Source of the DNA: Thermogutta terrifontis | GTDB lineage: Bacteria; Planctomycetota; Planctomycetia; Pirellulales; Thermoguttaceae | Reading direction: 5' to 3' | NCBI RefSeq assembly: GCF_002277955.1 | Contig: NZ_CP018477.1 | Location: forward strand, 930,001-994,000 | DNA: 64,000 bases | Shown: positions 38,301 through 45,583 of the stretch, piece by piece | Layout: each line of letters opens with the position of its first letter | How positions within the stretch are numbered: position 1 is the first letter of the stretch | Notes under the pieces: model-generated | The model's database searches: none | What the model was told of the DNA's origin: nothing | What the model saw: the letters and a program-made list of their open reading frames with translations, nothing else | Made by a program: the position numbers and the translations under genes

Positions 38301-41300
38301 GGTTCCGGCTATAGCTGGAGCTATAGCGGCACCATCTCCGAAAACGGCAGCGATCGCTCTTCGTATACCGCCACAACCCAATTGGTACTCGACGGCCAAG
38401 GCGCCTGGCAGCCCACCACGGGCAGCGCGTCGGGAAGCGGCACCAACCAATGGTCCTACACCTGGCAGGGCTCATATTCCTATGGCGGCGATGGCGTCTC
38501 CATAAGCGGCAGCTTCACTGACAGTGGCAACGACGCCTTCTCTTACGGATACAGCGTTACCGGTGACTACGCCGACGGCCAGTGGGACGAAACCGGCACG
38601 GCCACCGTCACCCTCAGCGGGCAGAACAGCTTCTCCTATTCGGAGACCGGCACCCTACCCTTGGCAGGCGAAGGCTGGAGCCTGACTGGCACCCTCTCTA
38701 GTAGCGGCAGTCAGGACAGCTCCTGGTCCTACGGACTGGACTTGGCCCTGGACACACAAGGCACTTGGCAAGCCACGAGTGGCTCCGGCGGCTCTTCGGG
38801 CCTGGGCGAGGTGCACCAGTCGTTCACCGGCAATGGCAACTACTCCTATGCTCTGGGCAACGGCACGATCAGCGGCGTTTTCAATCTCACGGTCAGCGAG
38901 CACGTGGCCCCCTATATGTTTTCCACTTCCGCCACCTATGCTGGTGGCCAGTGGAGCGAGACCGGCAATGCCACGGCCATCATCGCCGGCCAGGGCAATT
39001 CCAGCTACACCGGTACTGGCACCGTGGGCATGTCGGGAAACCAGTGGAACGCCTCGATAACCATCAGCGAAAACGGCAGCGACGGTTACCTATATCAGTA
39101 CACCCTGGGCTACCTCTTGGATGACCAGGCCACCTGGACCCTTAATACCGCCAGCGGCGGCATTGATGGCAGTGGCCTGGCCAACCGGTTTTACTCGGCC
39201 GATGGCTCCTACTGGTACGATGTGGGCCTGAGCACCATTACCGGCGACTTCTCGGAGTACGCCGAAGACCACTTGGCCTACTCCTACACCACCACCGACA
39301 CCGCCGCCGGCGGGGTGTGGGTCCACTCGGGCTTCGGCACCTGGAACGACCACGGCCGGGGCAACCGCTCTTTCTCGGCGAATAGTCCTTACGTCACGGC
39401 CGACGGCTACAGCGGTACCATCCACGAAAGCGGCTACGAGTCATTCAACTACAACTACATGGGGAATCCCGCGCTGGATACCGAAGGAAATTGGTATTGG
39501 GCGACTGGCAGCGGCCAGGCTAGCGGCAATGGCCACTGGACATTCAACCGCACCGGCAGCAAGCCCTACAGCCGCACCGACGGCGAAACCTATTCTGTAA
39601 CCGGCACCAAGAGCGAAAACATTACCGACCAAATCTCCTATTCGTATAGCACGCTGGCGGCGGTCAACGGCCAAGGCTCCTGGGTTCTCAACGGCGGGGC
39701 CACTGCCCAGGCCGAGGGCCAAGCCACCTGGAGCTATTCGGCCAGCGGCTCATTCTCCTCCAGTTCCAGTGCCTCTGGCTACAGCACCAGCTACAATGCG
39801 ACCACCAGCGAAAACGGCTCCACTGGATCGGGCTACAACTTCTCGCTCAATTTCGAGCTGGTCGATGTGAACTGGATGCCGACCACTGGGCAAGGCACGG
39901 TCACCGCCACCCGCGAAGAACATTTCTCCCACACTGGTACCCGGCAGACCGAGGAGCGGGTGAACTGGAGCAGCTTGGGTGGCGGCGGGAACCGGACCGA
40001 GTCCCGCACCCTCACGCAAGGCCAGACCAAGGACCTGACCTACCAACGGACCGACCACTACATTTGGGCCCCGGGCTCGGCGTCCGCAAGCGGTTCCGGA
40101 TCGGCAAGCGGATCGGCTGCCAGCCCGTGGCGCCTGACCCAAATTGAAGAGTGGGGCAGTGGCATTGCCACACGCCAACTCGATTACGACTATAGCGGCA
40201 GCGGCAGTTCCTGGGCCCAGTGGGGCGATGCCAACGAGGGGGGCTCCGGCAGCGGCTCCTGGTACGCCGTGCGCTCCATCTACCAGGAGAGCCATTCCAC
40301 CGAAAGTCTCAACCGCACGATCACCTTTAACGCCTCTGGGCAGGCCAGCAGTAGCGGCACGAACGTCCGCTCGGCCTCGGCCAGTGGGCAGGCGGACTCG
40401 TTCTACCACTCCGAGTGGGCGGATTACTGGTGGAGTGGGCCGGAGACCTGGGCCAACGGCGGGAGCTACCAGAACGCCACCTACGACGACTACACTTATC
40501 AGTACCAGTGGACGAAGACTTGGCAGGGCCAGGGGGATGGCACCGTGGCAAGTTCGGCCACCAACCACGTCACCGGCATGGAAAACGGCGCTGCTACCGG
40601 CTGGTCGTTCTGGTCTATCACTTGGGGCAGCGGCTCAGGGAGCGGTAGCGGCTCGGGTCCCGGCTCCGGGAGCGGCAGTGGCAGTGGTTCCGGAAGTGGT
40701 CCCGGCAGCGGCAGCGGTACTTCGTCCAGTACCAGTTGGAGCACAAGTTGGAACCACTCCTATGACCAGACGGTCACGTATCCCGGCTTTTATGAGTATC
40801 GCTATTACGGCCAGGACTACGGCGGCTGCGGCGAAGAGGACTACATCGCCTACATGGGCGACGCTTTCTACGATAATCCCGGCTCCGACACCGGCTTCTT
40901 CCCGTTTGCGTATAGCGAGCAGGAGTACCTGTTTGCCACACAACCGGATGGCGCGAGCTCGCAAGGCCTTAGCAGCCCACACCGCCCGCAGCGGTTGGGG
41001 TCCCCTGGGCGCACGCTCCACTCGGCTGGCCGGGCCAATGCAGTTCGCCAGGCTTTGCTGAAAGAATCTCCCCAACTGTCTTGTCGGGAAAGTAGTCAGT
41101 ACTACGAGAATCAGCAGAACGCCCCATCGTTGTCCAGCGGCAGCGGGTCAGCTACGGTCCTCGGCCAAGGCACAGCCAATGGCGGGGAGGCGCGGGACTT
41201 TTGGGCTGCAGCGCGAGAGTTTTTCAGTCTTTACGGGTACTACTTCGGGAAGAAGCTTGACTATTACCAAGCGGGGCTGGATGTAGCTGGGTGCATCCCT

Positions 41301-41774
41301 GGCGTGGGTGAACCGTTCGACGCATTGAACGCGAGCATTTCTGCTGCTCGCGGGGACTGGACGGGGGCGGGGCTGTCCGCGGCATCGATGATTCCCGTAT
41401 GGGGCGATGCCATCGGCAAGGGTGGCAAGCTTGGCCGGTACCTTGCAAAATACGGTGATGAGGCTGCGGCTGTTCTCAAAAGTCTGGACAAAGCTAACGA
41501 TGCCCGCCGTGCGGCGGAGGCCGCTCGGGTCATCGAAAAGCATCACTTGCTCCCAAGGGAATTCGCGGATAGGTTTGCAAAAGCAGGGCTCAATATTGAA
41601 GACTACGTGATAGAGCTGGAGCGTGGCAAACACAGGCTAAAGCCGGACGGAATCCATACCGGACCTGACAACTGGAACAAACGCTGGCGCGAATTCTTTA
41701 GGAAATACCCGGAGGCGAAGAGAGAACAAATCCTCGAGTTTCTCCAGCATCTGCGGGCCGAGTTTGGAATTTGA
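35343..41774 (+). CDS. Giant RTX/Ser-Gly-rich surface protein with toxin tip, 2,143 aa
   Basis: The N-terminus is basic with SLRMEPLAPREMLAG (about residues 31-45), the planctomycete surface-export motif. RTX-like calcium repeats follow at about 220-290 (GGSGSDYVLGGSGDDLVVGG). A Ser/Gly-rich stretch precedes at least six repeats of about 120-140 residues (37.6-39.8 kb), each with YSYQFDGGSVSG-, DGQW- and ENGS-type motifs. Then comes a conserved segment with YQNATYDDYTYQYQW, a long (SG)n run and YPGFYEYRYYGQDY (repeat copy 1). A unique 280-residue tip ends it: hydrophobic helices (AGCIPGVGEPFDALNASISA), then HHLLPREFADRFAKAGLN and WNKRWREFF, matching the SitA/TIGR02269-like putative nuclease domain. 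ATG at 35343 with GGGAG upstream; TTG at 35325 is open. Probable contact-dependent or secreted polymorphic toxin. Confidence 0.82.
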   Translation: MRKHSARWWGFFRRWGRGPKGRKPVRLKPRSLRMEPLAPREMLAGGVLLTRFYGDGAHLVVNYDVVGEDVQPFEVGIYCSAGTAASETLVASARVSKPAELAAGTGHSLAIKATFDDLEDDYVLVAKIEAGSKPSPSAGDEPSQAKDSRVFGGGVFVARDGTLHVHGTPGDDQVSVAVADNGGVRVRLNDTWYSYKPHEVSSVHIRTHAGDDVVATSALVSVPVWVFGGSGSDYVLGGSGDDLVVGGTGDNRLYGGPGNDILVGGEGNDYLHGGEGEDILHGGGGENTLVAAQGEDVVGSGAGQRLLDARSATTLDAVGDADGLVEALQVASGDHSGFWLPSETSSGSRRSSGRLVWVDEALAGTSGVGVAVDQQQGGLPLKRELPVSGAAAAAAGSHGVGVAGDHIGGGPVLKRDTTVEEEEFARLPATRGGVARPEGAAAGNPVGRLISLGSLTAPGAAVDRDPARQGRSVGTSRKEWGGKESRNYGAGFAAAQPGLSDRHGFGLVTPSAFEPAAADLRAHTRAGSGLITLSSGTGSGSASGSGGSGFASGSSSASGGSGSASGSGSASGGAGSASGEIAQPVFQPPRHVLHTGYVVDPAVPFIPAEIGNYSSTTEETTTTEETWQEGGITYTATIVKDSTLSITATFGAGNAWTYVESLVSSYTVTTTGSDGSTAYESGTYQYTFIASGTTDSSGIVETTSYTFTASGSSSASGSVTQSYSSGAWSDTTTYRWRWSGGFQDTVSNTTDLAAGSGSGSASGSGWASFSYSASGSYFYTFDGGSAGGTLIASGSEGMSYGYAITAASSDGQWSKAGNATVNENGSADYSHTGTGSYAASGTGAMSSSGSGSASGVPFEFEWSYNGSLSETAIHTSSYQGTTQFSLATGGTWQATAGSLTGTGSVTWSYSAGGSYSYQFDGGSVSGLFSASGSERFSYHYSVSASNFNGQWTESGTASLTQTGSATATYSGSGSFAMSGQASASGGGSGYSWSYSGTISENGSDRSSYTATTQLVLDGQGAWQPTTGSASGSGTNQWSYTWQGSYSYGGDGVSISGSFTDSGNDAFSYGYSVTGDYADGQWDETGTATVTLSGQNSFSYSETGTLPLAGEGWSLTGTLSSSGSQDSSWSYGLDLALDTQGTWQATSGSGGSSGLGEVHQSFTGNGNYSYALGNGTISGVFNLTVSEHVAPYMFSTSATYAGGQWSETGNATAIIAGQGNSSYTGTGTVGMSGNQWNASITISENGSDGYLYQYTLGYLLDDQATWTLNTASGGIDGSGLANRFYSADGSYWYDVGLSTITGDFSEYAEDHLAYSYTTTDTAAGGVWVHSGFGTWNDHGRGNRSFSANSPYVTADGYSGTIHESGYESFNYNYMGNPALDTEGNWYWATGSGQASGNGHWTFNRTGSKPYSRTDGETYSVTGTKSENITDQISYSYSTLAAVNGQGSWVLNGGATAQAEGQATWSYSASGSFSSSSSASGYSTSYNATTSENGSTGSGYNFSLNFELVDVNWMPTTGQGTVTATREEHFSHTGTRQTEERVNWSSLGGGGNRTESRTLTQGQTKDLTYQRTDHYIWAPGSASASGSGSASGSAASPWRLTQIEEWGSGIATRQLDYDYSGSGSSWAQWGDANEGGSGSGSWYAVRSIYQESHSTESLNRTITFNASGQASSSGTNVRSASASGQADSFYHSEWADYWWSGPETWANGGSYQNATYDDYTYQYQWTKTWQGQGDGTVASSATNHVTGMENGAATGWSFWSITWGSGSGSGSGSGPGSGSGSGSGSGSGPGSGSGTSSSTSWSTSWNHSYDQTVTYPGFYEYRYYGQDYGGCGEEDYIAYMGDAFYDNPGSDTGFFPFAYSEQEYLFATQPDGASSQGLSSPHRPQRLGSPGRTLHSAGRANAVRQALLKESPQLSCRESSQYYENQQNAPSLSSGSGSATVLGQGTANGGEARDFWAAAREFFSLYGYYFGKKLDYYQAGLDVAGCIPGVGEPFDALNASISAARGDWTGAGLSAASMIPVWGDAIGKGGKLGRYLAKYGDEAAAVLKSLDKANDARRAAEAARVIEKHHLLPREFADRFAKAGLNIEDYVIELERGKHRLKPDGIHTGPDNWNKRWREFFRKYPEAKREQILEFLQHLRAEFGI
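40443..40917 (+). repeat. Pre-tip segment, copy 1 (expressed)
   Basis: About 475 bp encoding ETWANGGSYQNATYDDYTYQ through the Ser-Gly run to GSDTGFFPFAYS. Nearly identical DNA recurs at 42490, 45584 and 47688. Here it is in frame with the giant gene. Confidence 0.9.
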
Positions 41775-41786
41775 GGGGATGTGACC

Positions 41787-42476
41787 ATGCCCAAAAGCGA
41801 CGTTAAGTTTTGGCACCTTGATGCGCCCGAGTCAACCAAACGGCTTGCGGAGTGGGCAGAGGACATGGGTTCCGAGTCCGCGGTGATCTGTCCGCTTCAC
41901 GAAGGGCATCGCCGGGCAGGAAAACGGCAACCGAACCTGAAGATTGTTTTACCGGGCAAGACCGTTGACGACGTGGACGACTTTGTGTGGACTTGGTATT
42001 CGGAATGTCTTGTACAAGATCACGTATTGGAGTTGTTTAGACGAGCTGGTCTCACGGGCTACGAGGTGAAACCTGTCACAGCCAAGTTCAAACGGACTAC
42101 GGAACCTCCGCCGAGGTTGTGGGAGTTGGTGGTGACCGGCTGGGCGGGTATGGCGCCGCCCGAGTCGGGAATCAGGCTTATTGAGAAATGCGAAGGATGT
42201 GGATACCTGGGATACTCTGGTTGCGACAATCCGGAGCGGCTCATTGATCCTTCGCAGTGGGACGGGAGCGATTTTTTCATTGTGTGGCCTCTGCCCAAGT
42301 TCATCTTCGTCACGGACCGCGTGGCCAAGCTCATTCGCGAGAACGGGTTAACCGGAGTGAGGCTGAAAGATCCAAGAAGGTTAGACTTGTCTGGAGGCTT
42401 TGGTCCGGGCCGGTTGTCGTATTGGATGCCGGAGGCTCGGGCCCGCGAGTTGGGGGGCCCTCTGGGTATCGACTGA
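41787..42476 (+). CDS. Double-CXXCG/SitI-like immunity protein
   Basis: 229 residues starting 12 bp after the toxin stop; GAGGGG eight bases upstream fixes the ATG at 41787. It resembles the double-CXXCG proteins paired with TIGR02269-type toxins in Myxococcus (the SitA/SitI systems). CEGCG is visible at about residues 132-136, with another Cys (YSGC) shortly after; the second CXXCG of the family is degenerate or absent. C-terminal Leu/Arg-rich helices. No signal peptide, so it should protect in the cytosol. Its 3' end runs into repeat copy 2. Confidence 0.75.
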   Translation: MPKSDVKFWHLDAPESTKRLAEWAEDMGSESAVICPLHEGHRRAGKRQPNLKIVLPGKTVDDVDDFVWTWYSECLVQDHVLELFRRAGLTGYEVKPVTAKFKRTTEPPPRLWELVVTGWAGMAPPESGIRLIEKCEGCGYLGYSGCDNPERLIDPSQWDGSDFFIVWPLPKFIFVTDRVAKLIRENGLTGVRLKDPRRLDLSGGFGPGRLSYWMPEARARELGGPLGID

Positions 42477-43827
42477 TTCCGAGTTGCCCGAGACCTGGGC
42501 CAACGGCGGGAGCTACCAGAACGCCACCTACGACGACTACACTTATCAGTACCAGTGGACGAAGACTTGGCAGGGCCAGGGGGATGGCACCGTGGCAAGT
42601 TCGGCCACCAACCACGTCACCGGCATGGAAAACGGCGCTGCTACCGGCTGGTCGTTCTGGTCTATCACTTGGGGCAGCGGCTCAGGGAGCGGTAGCGGCT
42701 CGGGTCCCGGCTCCGGGAGCGGCAGTGGCAGTGGTTCCGGAAGTGGTCCCGGCAGCGGCAGCGGTACTTCGTCCAGTACCAGTTGGAGCACAAGTTGGAA
42801 CCACTCCTATGACCAGACGGTCACGTATCCCGGCTTTTATGAGTATCGCTATTACGGCCAGGACTACGGTGGCTCCGGCGAAGAGGACTATATCGCCTAC
42901 ATGGGCGACGCTTTCTACGATAATCCCGGCTCCGACACCGGCTTCTTCCCGTTTGCGTACAGCGACGAGGGGGGCACGTACAGTATGATGCTCCTGGCCA
43001 GTCAGCACACAGACGCCGGCGGGTCATTCGAGGAACGTTTGGCTGGGGCCGGCGGCTACGGCGTCTCCGTGGTCCCGCCCGCCGGCGCCGCCAATCGCCA
43101 GGTCCCTGTGGCGAACGACGGGGGTCTTGAGCCGTTGCAGGATGGCGTTGCCCAGTCTGTGGATGGCAGCCCTTCGGGGCCGTCGATCGAAATCGGCAAA
43201 GCGACCGTGGCCGCGGGGACAGAGGCGGAAGGGAGCCGACCGCTGAGCCTTCAGGAGCGAAGATTCCTCGAGTACCTGTTCACGCAGATAATGCCAAGGC
43301 TGAAACAGGACGAGCTGTACGCGAAACTCGTCGGTACGCTCAAGCGGATAAGATTGTACGATGCGGGCTTGCGCACCGAATGGTACTGGATTAAGAACAT
43401 ACTGGCGCAGGCTATTCTGGCTTCTGATCCACAGGTCGGCGCGGTCACGTTAGGCTCGGACCAGTTCTACCGCGATGGGGAGTACCCTTCGCAGCCCGGG
43501 CCTAGGAGTATAGCCTTGATTGCCCACGAGACATTTCACTCTCTACACGCGCAGGACCTGGGCACCGGGCTATTCCTGATGGCCTACGGCATCGACAGCC
43601 TGGCCGCGTGGTGGTACGAGGGGGACGCGTACCGGAAGAATCTCTCGGAGATTCTTGGTTACGCGGTTCAAGACACGGTTGAGGACATTTTGGGTAAATA
43701 CCCAAATGCACTGGATTGGTTTGACCAGAACTCGCCTCGATATGGGCAGATTCCGGCTGGTTTTGGTGATTGGGTTAGGCAGCGGTTTCGAGAGAATCTC
43801 AACCGGCATCTCCAGAAAACGCCATAG
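42400..43827 (+). CDS. Orphan tip cassette with HExxH metallopeptidase domain
   Basis: The open frame enters from inside the preceding immunity gene (another frame) and becomes meaningful at about 42487, where repeat copy 2 begins. It encodes the pre-tip segment and then a distinct tip. A Pro/Gly-rich linker leads to a C-terminal domain with IAHETFHSLH (HExxH, bases 43525-43539), typical of zinc metallopeptidases, and Trp/Tyr-rich helices. No ribosome binding site is visible at 42400, so I read it as a silent donor cassette that could replace the expressed tip by recombination across the shared segment. A lipoprotein gene follows 8 bp later. Independent expression cannot be excluded. Confidence 0.65.
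   Translation: MVRAGCRIGCRRLGPASWGALWVSTDSELPETWANGGSYQNATYDDYTYQYQWTKTWQGQGDGTVASSATNHVTGMENGAATGWSFWSITWGSGSGSGSGSGPGSGSGSGSGSGSGPGSGSGTSSSTSWSTSWNHSYDQTVTYPGFYEYRYYGQDYGGSGEEDYIAYMGDAFYDNPGSDTGFFPFAYSDEGGTYSMMLLASQHTDAGGSFEERLAGAGGYGVSVVPPAGAANRQVPVANDGGLEPLQDGVAQSVDGSPSGPSIEIGKATVAAGTEAEGSRPLSLQERRFLEYLFTQIMPRLKQDELYAKLVGTLKRIRLYDAGLRTEWYWIKNILAQAILASDPQVGAVTLGSDQFYRDGEYPSQPGPRSIALIAHETFHSLHAQDLGTGLFLMAYGIDSLAAWWYEGDAYRKNLSEILGYAVQDTVEDILGKYPNALDWFDQNSPRYGQIPAGFGDWVRQRFRENLNRHLQKTP
42490..42964 (+). repeat. Pre-tip segment, copy 2
   Basis: Nearly identical to copy 1 over about 475 bp, offset 2,047 bp, starting 14 bp after the immunity stop. No promoter or ribosome site precedes it. Confidence 0.9.
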
Positions 43828-43835
43828 GTGCCATC

Positions 43836-44252
43836 GTGTGCTGCTTAAATGATAGCGGATATCGTGTTGGGGTGAGTTGGGTCTCCTTAGCTGGTCTTCT
43901 TTTGATCGCAGGTTGCTTGTTTGTCCCACGTGACAGCTGGACCGCCGTGGAAGGCGTGGTCGTTGACGACGCCGGCGCCCCGGTGCCTGGAGCCACCGTG
44001 ACGTTGCGACCTCAGCCGGGCCAAGAGAAGGTCGCGTTTCCCCGCTCGGTGAGCACGGATGAAAAGGGATGTTTTCGCGTCTCCCAGGGCCACGCGCCGG
44101 TTCGCTGCAATTTTATTGTCGAAGCGAAGAACGAGGGATATCGGCCAACGACCATCATTGTGGAGGGGTGTAGGGTTCACCGCGGAGTTCGCATTGTGCT
44201 GATGCCCGAGCGCGGTGAGCCAAGGGTGACGCCCGGCAGAACCAAACACTGA
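43836..44252 (+). CDS. Lipoprotein with carboxypeptidase-regulatory-like domain, candidate immunity
   Basis: 138 residues with a GTG start 8 bp after the peptidase tip. Lipobox LLLIAGC gives an outer-surface or periplasmic lipoprotein. The mature part has VEGVVVDDAGAPVPGATVTL, the start of a carboxypeptidase-regulatory-like (transthyretin-fold) domain, ending VRIVLMPE. Position directly after a metallopeptidase tip suggests an immunity protein acting outside the cytoplasm; this is inferred from position. Confidence 0.6.
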   Translation: MCCLNDSGYRVGVSWVSLAGLLLIAGCLFVPRDSWTAVEGVVVDDAGAPVPGATVTLRPQPGQEKVAFPRSVSTDEKGCFRVSQGHAPVRCNFIVEAKNEGYRPTTIIVEGCRVHRGVRIVLMPERGEPRVTPGRTKH

Positions 44253-44256
44253 GTAA

Positions 44257-44622
44257 TTGTGGAGCGCCACCTTGCCACTGACACACTGCGATGCCACCGG
44301 CAACCGAATCAATCCCCGCTACGTGACCGGAAAGTACAACCGGCTGTTGTCCGAGGCCACGTACAACTACGAGTATGACGCGGAGGGCAATCACCCCAAA
44401 CGCACGGGGATCGCGACGCGAGCGGTGACCGAGTACGTCTGCGACCATCGCAAGCGGGTCGTGGCGGTGGTGGAGCGGGCAACCGAGGGTGGGGCGGCGA
44501 TGCAGCCGGGGACGGGGCGAGCGCTTCCACGTGGCGCTGGTGGAACCCGTTCACATGGTTCGATTGGGGGATCGACTGGAGCGAGGCGGTCGATGAGGAG
44601 CTTGCGATTGTCCGCCAATTGA
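44257..44622 (+). pseudogene. Rhs/YD-repeat fragment
   Basis: About 70 codons encode YD-repeat type sequence (YNYEYDAEGNHPKRTGIATR, then AVTEYVCDHRKRVVAVVER) typical of the end of an Rhs core. The frame then shifts; the continuation is read in a second frame from about 44500 into the next entry. No start site. It is a displaced tip module from a different (Rhs) carrier. Confidence 0.65.
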
Positions 44623-45047
44623 ATCAGACTTTTGGCACCAGGCATACGCGCCTTGACCAGTTTACTGCCGAAGAGCGGGCGAGGATCGAGCAAGCCCTGG
44701 GTCAGAAGTTCAACTGGGAAGCCGCCAGTGCGATCCGGGCCTCGGACCAAGAACTGCGCGTCCGTGATAAGGTGCTGCTCGGCTCGCAGGTCTCTTTGGT
44801 AGCGGCTGGTGTGGCCGACGCCGCGGCGGGTGGCGTAGCTCTTTACGAAGCTGCGACCGGTACAACACTCCTAGTAGAAGGGGCATCCGTTGGCGGCCGC
44901 ATAGGCAGCGGCGATATTTTCCAGATTCGCCCTGTGGGTAGGCCCCCTCTCATACGATTGGATTACCACGCTATCCGGCCCGGTGGTGCCAAGGTTCCGC
45001 TCATCGACTCGCCGCCACTCGGATGGCACCATTGGCCCTGGGAATGA
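44619..45047 (+). CDS. Rhs-type orphan toxin tip
   Basis: Protein-like from about 44500 (WWNPFTWFDWGIDW, frame open) through 142 residues after the ATG at 44619. Helical linker (QVSLVAAGVADAAAGGVALY), then a short C-terminal domain ending DSPPLGWHHWPWE. The toxin family is not recognised. It lacks the pre-tip segment and its own start signals, so it is a remnant or donor module. The downstream gene at 45069 is its likely immunity partner. Confidence 0.5.
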   Translation: MNQTFGTRHTRLDQFTAEERARIEQALGQKFNWEAASAIRASDQELRVRDKVLLGSQVSLVAAGVADAAAGGVALYEAATGTTLLVEGASVGGRIGSGDIFQIRPVGRPPLIRLDYHAIRPGGAKVPLIDSPPLGWHHWPWE

Positions 45048-45068
45048 ACTTGACGGGAACCGGAAAAT

Positions 45069-45583
45069 ATGTGTCTGTACGACGAGATTATGGTGCAAAT
45101 TGACACTGAGAGCGCGCTTTTCGTAGCCAAAGACTATCTATTGGACGCCCTCATCCCGTTAAATTCGGTCACATTCGATGAGTCGCAAGCCCACTGTGAG
45201 ATACTACTGCTTTTGCCAGACAAAAGTATGTCGCGGTACAAAAGGATTTTGCCCTTTGTCTACTGGCGAACAGTGCCTTTTCGGCGATGGAAACTCGTTT
45301 TTCGCGAAGTAACGTCCGTTGAGTACAAGTACGACGCGGGGGCGATGCGAACGGGTTATTTTTCGGTTGGCGACATCAGCTTCAGCGCAGCGTCAGGCGT
45401 GTCTATCGTTACCCACGAGGGTTTGACTATCCACGTTGCAATGGCTCGCCTAGTGGGTCAATTGATACGCACGACAGAGGTTGAGAACTCACACACTCTA
45501 CAAACGATAGTTCTTCGCCTGTGCAGGCCGCGCGGGCAAGCAGCTAGTTCGTGTTGTAGCTGGGCGAGTAACGGGTGTCTACT
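45069..45583 (+). CDS. Candidate immunity gene cut by repeat copy 3
   Basis: About 170 residues of normal protein (VQIDTESALFVAKDYLLDAL, RILPFVYWRTVPFRRWK, ISFSAASGVSIVTHEGLTIH). Its own stop is missing: at 45584 the repeat begins and the frame runs on to 46142 out of phase with it. Likely the 3' end was removed by the recombination that installed copy 3. Family not recognised. A start at 45069 or 45090 is possible. Confidence 0.55.

Noticed and set aside
40640-40730. Ser-Gly repeats as a possible CRISPR array
   Set aside because: The repeats are short coding (SG)n codons without spacers of constant length.
40144-41061. Plus-strand frame in the repeat region
   Set aside because: Out-of-phase reading of the Ser-Gly repeat; equivalent frames appear at every repeat copy.
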